Origin: CAYSCX01 sp964429575
Lineage (GTDB): Bacteria > Desulfobacterota > Binatia > Binatales > Binataceae
Reading direction: 5' to 3'
Length of the DNA stretch: 64,000 nucleotides
NCBI GenBank assembly: GCA_964429575.1
Contig: CAYSCX010000003.1
Coordinates: forward strand, 1-64,000
The notes below the pieces were generated by a model, which saw nothing but the letters and a program-made list of their open reading frames with translations, was not told the origin of the DNA and searched no databases. Below are positions 45,198-55,557 of the stretch, piece by piece. Made by a program: the position numbers and the translations under genes. How positions within the stretch are numbered: the stretch's first letter is position 1; each line of letters starts with the position of its first letter.

Positions 45198-45692
45198 TCA
45201 GGCGAGGTCTACTTCGACGCTCTCGACGCGCAGGCCCGCCTGCTCGAACCTGATTACGAGTTGGCACGCGCTGGTCTTGAGCGTTAGCGCGTAGGCGCCG
45301 GGCGCACGCAGCGATACGGTCGCGTTCTCGAGCGCCTGGCCGGCCAGCTTGCGAAGCGCGGCATTGACCGCCGCGATCGCCGCGGCGATCTCACGGCCGC
45401 GCGGCGTGCTCTGAAACAGCGAAGTGAGAGATTGTTCGGCTGCGGGTCCGAAGAGCTTGCGAACGCGTCCGCTGGCGAGCGCGATCTCGACAATTGCGCC
45501 GAGCCGCGCTTGATGATCCGGTGCGACCTCCATCAGCTCAACCGCCGCAAGCAGCGCTTGGTAAGTTTCGCGCGCAGGGCGATCTGACGTAGCGTCGATG
45601 AAGGCCTGAATCTGCGGAAGCAGGACGCTCTTTTGAAGTTCGTCGAGCTTTACGGGCGCGTCGGCCCGGGGCTTATCATCCTCAGACGCCAT
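45198..45692 (-). CDS. Conserved-looking cytoplasmic protein of unknown function
   Basis: Protein of 164 aa, mostly helical (about 1-120) with a beta C-terminus (NATVSLRAPGAYALTLKTSACQLVIRF). No family was recognised. ATG 45692 lies 8 nt beyond the cysH stop codon on the same strand, so it is probably the last gene of the sulfate-assimilation operon. The longer frame running into cysH is rejected because the extra N-terminus is an antisense-type low-complexity reading of cysH. Confidence 0.65.
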   Translation of the reverse strand: MASEDDKPRADAPVKLDELQKSVLLPQIQAFIDATSDRPARETYQALLAAVELMEVAPDHQARLGAIVEIALASGRVRKLFGPAAEQSLTSLFQSTPRGREIAAAIAAVNAALRKLAGQALENATVSLRAPGAYALTLKTSACQLVIRFEQAGLRVESVEVDLA

Positions 45693-45700
45693 CGCGAGGT

Positions 45701-46528
45701 CTAATCCTTGCCGTTGGGTGCGCCGTGACCGCCGAGCAGGGCCGCAAGCTCGTGCTCGAAACCACCGGTCTCGATAGCGCAATGCATCCCGCACTCTTTG
45801 GGCGCGTTGGTTTCCCACCACCAACGTCCGTCGCGAGCATCTTCGCCCTCGGCGACCGGACGCGTGCACGGCGCGCATCCAATCGACTTGTAGCCCTTGT
45901 CGTAGAGCGCGTTGTAGGGGACGTCGTTCGCGCGAATGTAGTCCCAAACTTCTTCTTCGGTCCAATCGGCGAGCGGAGAGATCTTAACGATGCCGCCGTG
46001 GTCATGATCGATTTCGATCTTGCGGATATTGGAGCGGGTCGCCCACTGGCCGCGGCGAAGCCCGGTTACCCACGCGCTGTAGTTCATCAGCGCACGGCGC
46101 AGCGGCAGGACCTTGCGCACCTGGCAGCAGAGCAGGCGGAGGTTCACGTCGCGATAGAAGAGGTTGCCGCCATGCTTGCGCACCATGCCCTCGACCACCG
46201 AGTGATCGGGAAGGAACACTTCGGTGTTGATGCCGTAGCGCTCGCGAATCGCGTCGATCAGGTCGTAGGTTTCCTGCGGCTGGCGGCCGGTATCGATGGT
46301 GAACACCCGCACGTTCGGATCGATACGATGTGCCATATCGATCAGCACGCACCCTTCGGCCTGGAAGCTCGAGCAAATAGCGAGTTCGGACCCGAAGCGT
46401 TCGATCGCCCAGGTGAGAACTTCCTGCGGTTCCTTGTCGTCGAGCTCGACCGCGACTTCGCCAGCCTCGAGCTCGTCCATGACCAGGAGCGCGTCGTTGC
46501 GTTCGATTTCAGTTTGCTGGCTTCCCAT
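45701..46528 (-). CDS. cysH: Adenylyl-sulfate (APS) reductase, assimilatory CysH
   Basis: Protein of 275 aa reducing activated sulfate to sulfite with thioredoxin. The N-terminal PP-loop region has CSSFQAEGCVL, and TIDTGRQPQETYDL lies at the nucleotide site. The [4Fe-4S] Cys residues are in RLLCCQVRKV and IGCAPCTRP, which marks it as APS rather than PAPS specific. The catalytic Cys is in KECGMHC near the C-terminus. ATG 46528. It follows the sulfite reductase gene by 18 nt, so sulfite is passed within one operon. Confidence 0.94.
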   Translation of the reverse strand: MGSQQTEIERNDALLVMDELEAGEVAVELDDKEPQEVLTWAIERFGSELAICSSFQAEGCVLIDMAHRIDPNVRVFTIDTGRQPQETYDLIDAIRERYGINTEVFLPDHSVVEGMVRKHGGNLFYRDVNLRLLCCQVRKVLPLRRALMNYSAWVTGLRRGQWATRSNIRKIEIDHDHGGIVKISPLADWTEEEVWDYIRANDVPYNALYDKGYKSIGCAPCTRPVAEGEDARDGRWWWETNAPKECGMHCAIETGGFEHELAALLGGHGAPNGKD

Positions 46529-46546
46529 GGTTGGTACGGCCTCTGG

Positions 46547-48166
46547 TTATGCAGCCGCCTCGGCGCCGGTTTGTGGTCCTTGCGCTATCGAAACCAGCTC
46601 CGCGTCCGGCGTGCGGACGCAGAACCGCGTGAAGGTCTCATTCGTCTCGCGCCGCTCCAGATATCCGGCAAACAGGCGCGCGACTTGATCCTCGACCTGC
46701 TCTGACGGGACGCGCCGGAGCAGCGGTTTCCCGATCGCGGCGTCACGGCCAAGCCCGCCGCGCAAAATGATGTCGAACGCTTCGAGCGGCTCGCCCTTGG
46801 CGCCGCGTGCGGTGGTGCCCTGGAGTCCGATGTCGCCGGTCCAATGCTGCGCGCATGCGTGCGGGCAGCCGTCGAGATTCACCTTGAGTCCCGCGACCAG
46901 GTCGCCGAAATCATTCACCAAACGCTCGATGATGGTCGCGAGCTTGGTCTTGGTCGGGGTCACGGCGTAGTTGCAGTGCGGGTCGCCGATGCATCCGATC
47001 GACGATGCGTACAGTCCGTTTACGTCGAGCGGGAAGCCGATGGCGCCGATCTGCGCGATCACTTCGTCCAGCCGGTTCTTTGGGATGCCGGTAACTATGA
47101 AGTTCTGCCGTCGCGTGAGCCGGATGTCGCCGTCGAAGCTCTCCGCCACCGCCGCAAGTTCGCGCATCTGGCGACCGCTCATCACGCCGAGGTAAACGGG
47201 GAAGCCCACGTAGAAGCGCCCCGGCGTCTTCTGCTCGTGGATGCCCATGTGGTCGCTCTCCGAATCCGCGAGCGGCATCTTATCGAGGTCTTCCATCGTC
47301 CAGCCCAACCGCGCTTCGACCATCTTGCGGAATTCGGCGGGACCGTAGTCGTCGATCATGAACTTGAGGCGAGCCTTCACGCGCGAGATTCGGTACTGGG
47401 TGGTGAGCCGCCACACGTCAATGATCGCGCGGAGCACGTCGAGCGCCTGCTCGCGGGTGATGAACACGCCCAAGTGGCGCGACAAGCGCGGCGTGGACGA
47501 TTGTCCGCCGCCGACGCGAATCGCAAAGCCTTCGCGGCCGTCTTTGACGATGCCGACCAGCGCGATGCAGTTGATTTCGGGCGCGTTGCACTGGTAACGG
47601 CACGCCGCGATCGTGATCTTGTGCTTGCGCGGCAGGTCGGAGTACTCGCGGTTACCGTAGAAGAAGCGCGCGGCGTCGCTGACGATCCCGGTCACATCGA
47701 ACAGTTCCTCGGGATCGACTCCCGCGACCGGGCAGCCGGTGATGTTGCGAACGACATCGCCGCATCCGCCCATCGTCGTCAGGCCGGCCTGCTTAAGCTG
47801 GTCGAAAATTTCGGGGAATTTATCGAGCGTGATGTAGTGGAGCTGGATGTTCTGGCGCGTCGTCAGCTCTCCCTGATCGCGACCGTAATGCTCTGAGATT
47901 TCCCCGATCGTTCGAAGACCTTGGGCGCTCAGGATCCCGCTTGGGATTTTGATGCGCATCATGAAGGTTCCGACCTTCGGCTTGTCGTGGTACATGCCGA
48001 ACCACTGAAGACGCACGATGTCTTCTTCGGGCAGCTTCTCGTACGAGGTGTCGACGAGCCTCTGCCACTGGTTTTCGAGTTCGGTTGGGAATAGGTCGCG
48101 CTTCAGCCGCTCGACTGAGTTGCGCTTGAGAACCAGATCCCAAGATGGTGGCTCACGCTTGGGCAC
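46547..48166 (-). CDS. Sulfite (nitrite) reductase hemoprotein
   Basis: Protein of 539 aa with the siroheme/[4Fe-4S] fold: two ferredoxin-like halves, the siroheme Arg/Lys region (TTRQNIQLHYI), and cluster Cys residues in CIGDPHC and GCPHAC. It reduces sulfite to sulfide with six electrons; its position before cysH favours sulfite over nitrite. The start is GTG 48166, which has GGAGC about 8 nt upstream. The in-frame TTG at 48217 lies in the promoter region and is rejected. Confidence 0.92.
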   Translation of the reverse strand: MPKREPPSWDLVLKRNSVERLKRDLFPTELENQWQRLVDTSYEKLPEEDIVRLQWFGMYHDKPKVGTFMMRIKIPSGILSAQGLRTIGEISEHYGRDQGELTTRQNIQLHYITLDKFPEIFDQLKQAGLTTMGGCGDVVRNITGCPVAGVDPEELFDVTGIVSDAARFFYGNREYSDLPRKHKITIAACRYQCNAPEINCIALVGIVKDGREGFAIRVGGGQSSTPRLSRHLGVFITREQALDVLRAIIDVWRLTTQYRISRVKARLKFMIDDYGPAEFRKMVEARLGWTMEDLDKMPLADSESDHMGIHEQKTPGRFYVGFPVYLGVMSGRQMRELAAVAESFDGDIRLTRRQNFIVTGIPKNRLDEVIAQIGAIGFPLDVNGLYASSIGCIGDPHCNYAVTPTKTKLATIIERLVNDFGDLVAGLKVNLDGCPHACAQHWTGDIGLQGTTARGAKGEPLEAFDIILRGGLGRDAAIGKPLLRRVPSEQVEDQVARLFAGYLERRETNETFTRFCVRTPDAELVSIAQGPQTGAEAAA

Positions 48167-48188
48167 ATCGAAGCTCCAGCGGAGAGAA

Positions 48189-48235
48189 AAACTAACTAAG
48201 ATGACCAACTTAGTCAACTAATTAGATGACTTAAG
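48189..48235 (-). promoter_or_regulatory. Promoter and operator-like dyads between sulfite reductase and rrf2 genes
   Basis: On the minus strand TTGACT (48212-48217) and TAGTTT (48189-48194) are 17 bp apart, a good sigma-70 promoter for the sulfite reductase-cysH operon. It overlaps AT-rich dyads: CTAAG...CTTAG (about 48196-48213) and TTAGTCA...TGACTTAA (about 48210-48235). These are likely binding sites for the divergently encoded Rrf2 regulator. Confidence 0.6.
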
Positions 48236-48296
48236 TGGTCGTCTATTCCCTAAACAGATCGAACCTGCTAGATTCCATTGCAGGAGCGCGGGATTA

Positions 48297-48734
48297 ATGA
48301 GATTCGGAGTCGGCGTTGATTACTCGCTGAAGGCTTTGCTGGTGCTGGCCGACCGATATCCTTCCCCGCAGCCAGTGCGAGTCGAAGAGATCGCTGAAGG
48401 CCAGTCGATTCCTGAGAACTACCTGCGCAGGCTGCTGATCGAGTTGAAGCGCGGCGGCTTGGTCGCAAGTCAGAAAGGCCCCAACGGCGGCTACATGCTC
48501 GCGCGGCATCCGGGACGCATCACGATGGCGGATGTGGTGGAAATCGTCGAGGGCGACTACGCGCCGGTGGAGTGCCTGGAAAACGGCGGCAACTCCGTCT
48601 GTCCTGGCGACGAAAGCTGCGCGATGCGCGACGTTTGGCGCGAGGTGCGCGAGAGCGTGCGTGGCATCCTGCGCGGTGCGACCCTGCAATCACTTGCCGA
48701 GCGCCGCAAGCGCGTCATCAGCTACAGCATCTGA
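48297..48734 (+). CDS. Rrf2/IscR-family transcriptional regulator with three Cys
   Basis: Winged-helix repressor of 145 aa. SLKALLVLADRY, VEEIAEGQSIPENYLRRLL and GPNGGYMLAR are the Rrf2 DNA-binding signatures. Cys residues in VECLENGGNSVCPGDESC (C-x8-C-x5-C) match the iron-sulfur ligands of IscR-type members. ATG 48297 follows AGGAG. It is divergent from the sulfite reductase-cysH operon and probably controls it in response to sulfur or iron-sulfur status, as CymR or IscR do elsewhere. Confidence 0.9.
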   Translation: MRFGVGVDYSLKALLVLADRYPSPQPVRVEEIAEGQSIPENYLRRLLIELKRGGLVASQKGPNGGYMLARHPGRITMADVVEIVEGDYAPVECLENGGNSVCPGDESCAMRDVWREVRESVRGILRGATLQSLAERRKRVISYSI

Positions 48735-48761
48735 AGGCGCGGCGCGCCGCCCACGCTGGCG

Positions 48762-49484
48762 TTACGCTCGTCCGTAAACGGGCACGACCGCGCCAGAGGT
48801 CACGCGGCAGTCCGAGGAGCAGAGATAGCCGATCGTCCGCGCGATGTCCTCGGGCTTCACCCACTTTTCGTGCTTCGCCTTGGGCATCGCCTTGCGGTTC
48901 GCCTCGGTGTCGATGGTGCTCGGTGCGATCGCATTGACGAGGATGTTCTGCTCGAGCACCTCTTCGGCGAGCGACGCCGTAAACGTCGCAATCGCGCCCT
49001 TCGCGATTGCGTACGCGGCGAAGTCGCCCGCGCCGGTAAGCCCGCTCCTCGATGTCACTGACACGATCCGCCCGTAGGCGCTTTTCTGCATGACTGGCAC
49101 CACCGCCCGGCAGCAGAGAAACGTAGGCTTGAGATTGAGGTCGAACATCGCCTGCCACTCGCCGGCGGTGGTCTCTGCGATCGGTTTCCCGCCCCAGAAC
49201 CCGCCGACCAGATTGGCGAGGATATCGATCTTCTTCCACGCCGCGACGATCTCTTCGACGAACTTCGCCAGTTGCCGTTCGTCACCGACGTCCGCCTTTT
49301 GCAACATCAACTGCGATTGCGGAAACCGCCTGCCAAGCCGCTCGTTGAGTAACGGCACTTCCTCATCGACGATGTACGGCACGGCGACTTTTGCGCCGGC
49401 TTCGAGGAAGTATTCGGTGACGGCGCGTCCAAGTGCGCCGGTGCCACCGGTGACGACTGCGATTCGATTCTCCAGCAATTGCAT
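48762..49484 (-). CDS. Short-chain dehydrogenase/reductase
   Basis: NAD(P)-dependent SDR of 240 aa. TGGTGALG (residues 12-19) binds the cofactor; NLVGG follows beta-4; the catalytic Ser and the YxxxK pair are in SVTSRSGLTGAGDFAAYAIAKGA. The substrate is unknown. ATG 49484 has AGAGGAGT upstream. It converges on the rrf2 gene with a 27-nt gap. Confidence 0.9.
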   Translation of the reverse strand: MQLLENRIAVVTGGTGALGRAVTEYFLEAGAKVAVPYIVDEEVPLLNERLGRRFPQSQLMLQKADVGDERQLAKFVEEIVAAWKKIDILANLVGGFWGGKPIAETTAGEWQAMFDLNLKPTFLCCRAVVPVMQKSAYGRIVSVTSRSGLTGAGDFAAYAIAKGAIATFTASLAEEVLEQNILVNAIAPSTIDTEANRKAMPKAKHEKWVKPEDIARTIGYLCSSDCRVTSGAVVPVYGRA

Positions 49485-49678
49485 AAGTGACTCCTCTCGG
49501 TGCGGCGGGGCGTGCGGTGCTCGCGGCGCAGCGGATCATAGTGCGCTCGCTGTGATACGCAAAACCGTCAAGCGGCTGTGCGCCGGCGCGTGCCGGGCGG
49601 TTGCAAATGCGCCAATGCTATGGATAAACAAACGTCAGCAACGCGTTTTCGGCGACACATTTTTCCGGGAGGAAATCC

Positions 49679-50377
49679 ATGGAACTGCCTCTGATGCTTC
49701 TGCGGTGGATGCATTTCCTGTTCGGCATCACTTGGATCGGCCTGCTCTATTACTTCAACTTCGTGCAGACTCCGTTTTTCGGGGAGACGGAGCCGGCGGT
49801 GCGAAGCGGCGCCCAACAGAAACTGCTTCCGCGCGCACTGTGGTGGTTCCGCTGGGCGGCGATGGGCACGGCCATCGTCGGACTGCTCTACCTGCTGATC
49901 AAGTGGCATGAATCCGGAATTGGCGAGTTTCTGTACCTACCGTATGGGATTGGAATTCTGACCGGCAGCGCGATGGGCCTCATCATGTGGGCGAACGTGT
50001 GGTTCGTCATCTGGCCGAATCAGAAGGTCGTGATCGCCAACGCGATTGCCACCGCGGGCGGCGCTCAGGCTAATCCTGCTGCGGCGCCGGCCGGACGGCG
50101 TGCGGCGCTGACGTCGCGGACCAACACGGTGTTCTCGATTCCGATGCTCTTCTTTATGGGGGCGTGGCACTACAACGTGGTCGCCGAAGTGACGAGCGGC
50201 GGAATCTGGGGGTGGATCATCGCGGTCGGCGGCGTCTTAGCGCTGGTCGAGGTCAACGCGCTGGTGGGATCGCAAGGCACCACAAAGAAGCCGCTCGATT
50301 CGGTCAGTGGAACGATCTGGGCGGGCTTTGGTCTCTGGCTGGTCGTGATGCTGCTGATAGTCGCGATCCTCGGATAG
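49679..50377 (+). CDS. Urate-oxidase-N/PuuD-like membrane protein
   Basis: Protein of 232 aa matching the membrane part of PuuD-type urate hydroxylase: LLRWMHFLFGITWIGLLYYFNFVQTPFF, then LWWFRWAAMGTAIVGLLYLLIKW, MGLIMWANVWFVIWPNQK and two further helices. In PuuD this domain is fused to a C-terminal cytochrome c; here the fusion is absent and a separate cytochrome c gene lies just downstream on the other strand. ATG 49679 has a strong GGAGG. A terminator hairpin follows the stop. Confidence 0.85.
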   Translation: MELPLMLLRWMHFLFGITWIGLLYYFNFVQTPFFGETEPAVRSGAQQKLLPRALWWFRWAAMGTAIVGLLYLLIKWHESGIGEFLYLPYGIGILTGSAMGLIMWANVWFVIWPNQKVVIANAIATAGGAQANPAAAPAGRRAALTSRTNTVFSIPMLFFMGAWHYNVVAEVTSGGIWGWIIAVGGVLALVEVNALVGSQGTTKKPLDSVSGTIWAGFGLWLVVMLLIVAILG

Positions 50378-50401
50378 TTTCGCGTAGCGGTTGAGCGTAC
50401 G

Positions 50402-50434
50402 ACGGGCGTGCTTTGGGCGCGCCCGTTTTCTTTT
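50402..50434 (+). terminator. Rho-independent terminator
   Basis: ACGGGCG (50402-50408) and CGCCCGT (50420-50426) form a perfect 7-bp stem with an 11-nt loop, followed by TTTCTTTT. It lies 24 nt past the stop of the PuuD-like gene and is the clearest intrinsic terminator in the window. Confidence 0.8.
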
Positions 50435-50487
50435 GCGACTAAGTTTGGCGGCGGCGCGGCGGGTACGCGCGCGGCAATCGGCGTCGA

Positions 50488-50841
50488 TCAATGACCGGCT
50501 TGGTGCTGCTGCGCGGCGGCTTGGAGGAATGTGTAGAGGTCGTCGATCTCGCCCTTTAGCTCCGGAAACGCGCGCATCGCATGCGTGGTCCGTTGCGGCG
50601 TGTAGCCCGGCGGATACTTGAGAGTGAGCACGCGTGCCGCGAGTAGCTCCTTGGAGGATCCAGCGATTGGCGGGCCCTGCGTTCCCGTAAGGTTCGGGTT
50701 CGCGTTGTGGCATACGACGCAGTTGGTCAGGTATGCGATGCGACCCTGCTCGGCCGGGGTTCGCGGCTTTGATTCACCGCACGCCGTCATCGCAAGCGAT
50801 AGACTCAGAATGGCCGCGAATGCGGCGAGGCTCTTGTACAT
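50488..50841 (-). CDS. Lipoprotein-type cytochrome c
   Basis: Protein of 117 aa. A signal peptide (SLAAFAAILSLSLAM) ends in the lipobox TAC, so the mature protein is probably membrane-anchored by lipid. The heme motif CVVCH follows at about residues 41-45, and the Met in HAMRAFPEL is the likely distal ligand. ATG 50841 is preferred over a longer in-frame start. It faces the PuuD-like gene, whose family normally carries its own cytochrome c domain. Confidence 0.87.
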   Translation of the reverse strand: MYKSLAAFAAILSLSLAMTACGESKPRTPAEQGRIAYLTNCVVCHNANPNLTGTQGPPIAGSSKELLAARVLTLKYPPGYTPQRTTHAMRAFPELKGEIDDLYTFLQAAAQQHQAGH

Positions 50842-50908
50842 GCTTGAACGAAGCTCCGGAATTCCCTGTGAAGCCGATCGGCGGGAGAGAATCAAGTGAG
50901 CGGGGCGA

Positions 50909-51532
50909 TCAAAGTTCGCGGCGCCCGCTCAGCGCGCTCGCCAGGGTCGCCGCATCGCTGTATTCGAGATCGCCGCCGGCGGGCAGCCCGCGCGCGATCC
51001 GCGTCGCCTTAACGCCGGCCGCCTTGAGCTGGCCGGCGATGTAAAGCGCGGTCGCCTCGCCCTCGACGGTCGCGTTGGTCGCGATAATCACCTCGCGCAC
51101 CTGTGCCGGCGGCGTCACGCGCGCAATGAGTTCCTTCAACTTGATGTCGTCCGGACCGATTCCATCCAACGGTGCGAGCGCACCATGCAGCACGTGATAC
51201 ACGCCGCTGAAACTTCGCGCGCGCTCGATCGCCATCAGGTCGGCGGGACCCTCGACCACGCAGATCATGTCATGCTCGCGCGAATCGTTTGTGCAGATCT
51301 GGCAGCGTGGCGAGTCCGAAAGACCAAAACACTCCGAGCACAGTCCAACTCGCTCCTTCATCTCGAGGAGCGATTCCGCGAGCGCGATCACTTCGTCGCG
51401 CGGGCGGTTGAGGAGGTTGAAGGCGAGGCGCGACGCGGTCTTCTCACCGATGCCGGGCAGCCGCGATAATTCCTTCACCAGCCGCATCATCGCCGGTGGC
51501 AATGCGTCACCGCGCTTGAGGTTGTCGGCCAT
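50909..51532 (-). CDS. recR: Recombination protein RecR
   Basis: Protein of 207 aa. The helix-hairpin-helix LSRLPGIGEKTASRLAF, the zinc finger CSECFGLSDSPRCQIC and the Toprim core VVEGPADLMAIE with ATNATVEGEATALYI are complete. It loads RecA on gapped DNA with RecFO. ATG 51532. It is the third gene of the classic dnaX-ybaB-recR unit, but repeat copy E separates it from ybaB here. Confidence 0.96.
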   Translation of the reverse strand: MADNLKRGDALPPAMMRLVKELSRLPGIGEKTASRLAFNLLNRPRDEVIALAESLLEMKERVGLCSECFGLSDSPRCQICTNDSREHDMICVVEGPADLMAIERARSFSGVYHVLHGALAPLDGIGPDDIKLKELIARVTPPAQVREVIIATNATVEGEATALYIAGQLKAAGVKATRIARGLPAGGDLEYSDAATLASALSGRREL

Positions 51533-51559
51533 CTTCGCTGCGACGCGCGGTTGCGATGC

Positions 51560-51719
51560 TTAGCAGAGTGTTGAGAAAAGCTTTGGAGTCCACAGTGGCA
51601 TCGACCTCATCCTCAACACCCTGCGTAAAAGCTGTCTGCCTTCCTAATCATCTCCCCCTCCGGGGGAGACGCGAGAGAGGGAGCAGGCTGTTGAAAATGC
51701 GTTTTTCAAAAGCCTGCTA
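51560..51719 (-). repeat. 160-bp three-hairpin dispersed element, copy E
   Basis: The only copy on the minus strand; its left end (TAGCAGG read on minus) is the TAG stop codon of ybaB (51717-51719). The central hairpin is CTCCCCCGGAGGGGGAG and the right arm ends CTCTGCTA. It lies in the ybaB-recR intergenic gap of an otherwise tight operon. Confidence 0.9.
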
Positions 51720-52031
51720 CGGGAGTTTGAGTCCGCCGAGCGGGCCGAGTTTACCCATCTCCTCGGCAATCATCTCTTGCGCGCGCGTAAGTGCGTCGTT
51801 GACCGCGACCACGATCAGATCTTCGAGCATCGCCTGATCGTTCGCCGCTAGAATCGCTGGATCGATCGTGACCCGGCGAATGCGCAACGCACCGTCGGCG
51901 GTCACTTTGACCATGCCGCCGCCCGCCTGCGCCTCAACCGTCCTTTCGGCCGCGCTCGCTTGCAGTTCGCGGAGCTTTTCCTGAAGCTTCTCCGCTTGCT
52001 TCATCATCGAGCCAATGTCGAATTCTGCCAC
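51717..52031 (-). CDS. ybaB: Nucleoid-associated protein YbaB/EbfC
   Basis: DNA-binding dimer of 104 aa with the family helix SMMKQAEKLQEKLRELQ, the strand GGGMVKVTADGALRIRRVTIDP and the C-terminal helix ending KLGPLGGLKLP. GTG 52031 gives the usual length and has GGGA upstream; a GTG at 52070 overlapping the dnaX stop is the alternative. It lies between dnaX and recR as in most bacteria. Its TAG stop is provided by repeat copy E. Confidence 0.92.
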   Translation of the reverse strand: MAEFDIGSMMKQAEKLQEKLRELQASAAERTVEAQAGGGMVKVTADGALRIRRVTIDPAILAANDQAMLEDLIVVAVNDALTRAQEMIAEEMGKLGPLGGLKLP

Positions 52032-52066
52032 TTGGATTCCCGAATGCGCCGCGGCGCGCGACGCGG

Positions 52067-53812
<1,746 letters not shown>

Positions 53813-53846
53813 GGTTGGTCACTATGCCGCGCGCTGCCCGTCGAAT

Positions 53847-53948
53847 GATAGCCAGGCACCCCTGCGGCACAGGGTGTCAGCCGGTACCGTTGCTTCCTTC
53901 CGGACCTGGCGGGGTTCGCGGCCTTCCCTTGCGCAGGACCCGGCTATC
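53847..53948 (-). ncRNA. ffs: Bacterial signal recognition particle RNA (4.5S type)
   Basis: On the minus strand the universal domain IV signature CAGGTCCGGAAGGAAGCA is present with its GGAA tetraloop. The flanks pair over the full length: GATAGCC at the 5' end with GGCTATC at the 3' end, enclosing further complementary segments, for about 102 nt. It is the RNA scaffold for Ffh. The location directly before dnaX is common in bacteria. End points are set from the outer helix and may be off by a few bases. Confidence 0.95.
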
Positions 53949-54043
53949 AGCGGCGGGCAGCACTCAGGATGTGATTTCAACAAGCGGTGGGTTTCCCGGA
54001 CACCGCGCGATTAGGTTAGCACAGCACCGCCGATGCAACCGCA

Positions 54044-54631
54044 TCAGCCGGTGAGGACGAGTCTTCCGCCGCGGATCGCGACGCCCCGAAGTTGGTAGGC
54101 CGCAGCGTCGCGTAACTTTTCGGCCGGGCGCGCCAGTCCAAAGGTGTGCGTGCGTCCTCCGCGGCCCGCGCCTGCACGACTGCCCTCGTACTTCCAGTCC
54201 TCCTTGCCAACAAAAGCCACGTCGACCCGCCAGATGACAACCGGCCGATCGCGCCTGATGGTGCGGGTCGCGTCCACCGCGTACCGCCAGACGACGTACC
54301 ATCCGGGATGATCGTAATGCGATTGAATCGCCCAAGGCCGGCTGCTCCCCTTCGATTCAAGCGCCAAGTCCGGCGGCGGGTTCTGCTTTCCTCCGAACGA
54401 CAGATCGGGGAACCGCTGCTGGGCAACATCGGGATGCTTATGGCGTTTGTATGGACTGAATGAATCGAGCGCCTTTGCTCCGAAGATCCCCACGATCGCG
54501 CTGAAGACGTTCGCCTGCTCGAAGTAGAGGTCCACAAGTTCGCTGGCTTTCCGCTCGACAAACTCGACCGCCTTGCGGATGTGGACCAGCTCAAGACCTT
54601 TCGGCAAAGAAGCTGGATTGTTCGGCGGCAT
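54044..54631 (-). CDS. Putative type II restriction endonuclease
   Basis: Protein of 195 aa encoded right after, and overlapping by 41 nt, a DNA methyltransferase gene. RFPDLSFGGKQNPPPDLALESKG fits a PD-(D/E)xK core, with PD and the downstream ESK as the metal-binding motif. HYDHPGWYVVWRYAVD and VVIWRVDVAFVG look like core strands. The family was not recognised, and the nuclease call rests on this motif and on position. Start ATG 54631. Confidence 0.68.
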   Translation of the reverse strand: MPPNNPASLPKGLELVHIRKAVEFVERKASELVDLYFEQANVFSAIVGIFGAKALDSFSPYKRHKHPDVAQQRFPDLSFGGKQNPPPDLALESKGSSRPWAIQSHYDHPGWYVVWRYAVDATRTIRRDRPVVIWRVDVAFVGKEDWKYEGSRAGAGRGGRTHTFGLARPAEKLRDAAAYQLRGVAIRGGRLVLTG

Positions 54632-55553
54632 CGATAGAGGATGCGCCGTTGCATTTCATTTTCGCAAGCCGGGGGATTGCCCGTGCGGCGATCCGGAAGA
54701 ACTCGCGATCGAGCTCAATTCCGATACTGTCGTATCCGACCGCGATCGCGGCCGCGATCGTTGCTCCCCCGCCCATGAAGGGATCAAGCACTACACCCTC
54801 GCCTAGAGGAAGCGCTGCCCTAACGATCTGACGCATGAATCCTTGGGGTTTGAGCGATGGGTGGGGTGCTATAGCGCGCTCGCTTGGCCGCGTTGGCGAC
54901 GAGCGGACCACGTCGGTGAACGGTTCGGCCGAGGAAATCCTTCGGAGCCCGCCCGTCCTCCACTTTCTCAAATTGTCCTGAACCCTGCCTTCGCACGGCT
55001 TGCGGAAGAGTCCCCATGGCTCCCACGCCGAACGCGGCATGACCGTCACCTCGGCAAATTCCCGGTGGGCATTTTTTGGACGGTCGCCGCCGCGAAGCGT
55101 CTGAACGAGCCGAATGATCTCGCCGCGCTTTTCGAATCCCGCCTCGGAGAGGGGAAGATACACGAGATGAGACAGCAGCGGGTTAGTAGCGACGAACAGA
55201 TGTCCGCCGGGCACCAGCACCCTAAGCGCACGCCGCGCAAACTCCGCGAAGAACCTGCACAGCTGCTCACGTTCGCGAGGGTGAAGCACGGTGAAGCGTG
55301 GCAGCGGGTTGCGCCGGCAGCCATCGAAAGACGGCGGGAAACGCCAGACGCCGCCACGGCCGGCGCGCAGCTTGCTTTTTTCGTGCTCGGTATATTCCTT
55401 CAGACCATAGGGTGGGTCGGTGACGATTGCGTGAATCGAGTTCGGCTCCTGCCCCTCCATCCACTTCAGGCAATCGCCGAGCCACAGCGCGTAGGTTCCG
55501 CGCTCTGGCGGGGTCGCCGAGCCGTTCAATTGCGTCGAACCGTCGCTTCGCAA
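54591..55553 (-). CDS. Site-specific DNA methyltransferase (beta class)
   Basis: Protein of 320 aa. The catalytic motif IV TDPPYGL comes near the N-terminus and the AdoMet motif DPFMGGGATIAAAIAVGYDSIGIELD near the C-terminus, the beta-class order. The target-recognition segment lies between them. DPPY is usual for N6-adenine, though N4-cytosine cannot be excluded. The start appears to be TTG 55553, as no ATG precedes motif IV in reasonable distance; it lies 4 nt after the small RHH gene. Confidence 0.88.
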   Translation of the reverse strand: MRSDGSTQLNGSATPPERGTYALWLGDCLKWMEGQEPNSIHAIVTDPPYGLKEYTEHEKSKLRAGRGGVWRFPPSFDGCRRNPLPRFTVLHPREREQLCRFFAEFARRALRVLVPGGHLFVATNPLLSHLVYLPLSEAGFEKRGEIIRLVQTLRGGDRPKNAHREFAEVTVMPRSAWEPWGLFRKPCEGRVQDNLRKWRTGGLRRISSAEPFTDVVRSSPTRPSERAIAPHPSLKPQGFMRQIVRAALPLGEGVVLDPFMGGGATIAAAIAVGYDSIGIELDREFFRIAARAIPRLAKMKCNGASSIDAAEQSSFFAERS

Positions 55554-55557
55554 CTGT

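Noticed and set aside
45198..45965. 255-aa start for the gene after cysH
   Set aside because: The first 91 residues are an alternate-frame reading of cysH; ATG 45692 gives a compact protein directly after the cysH stop.
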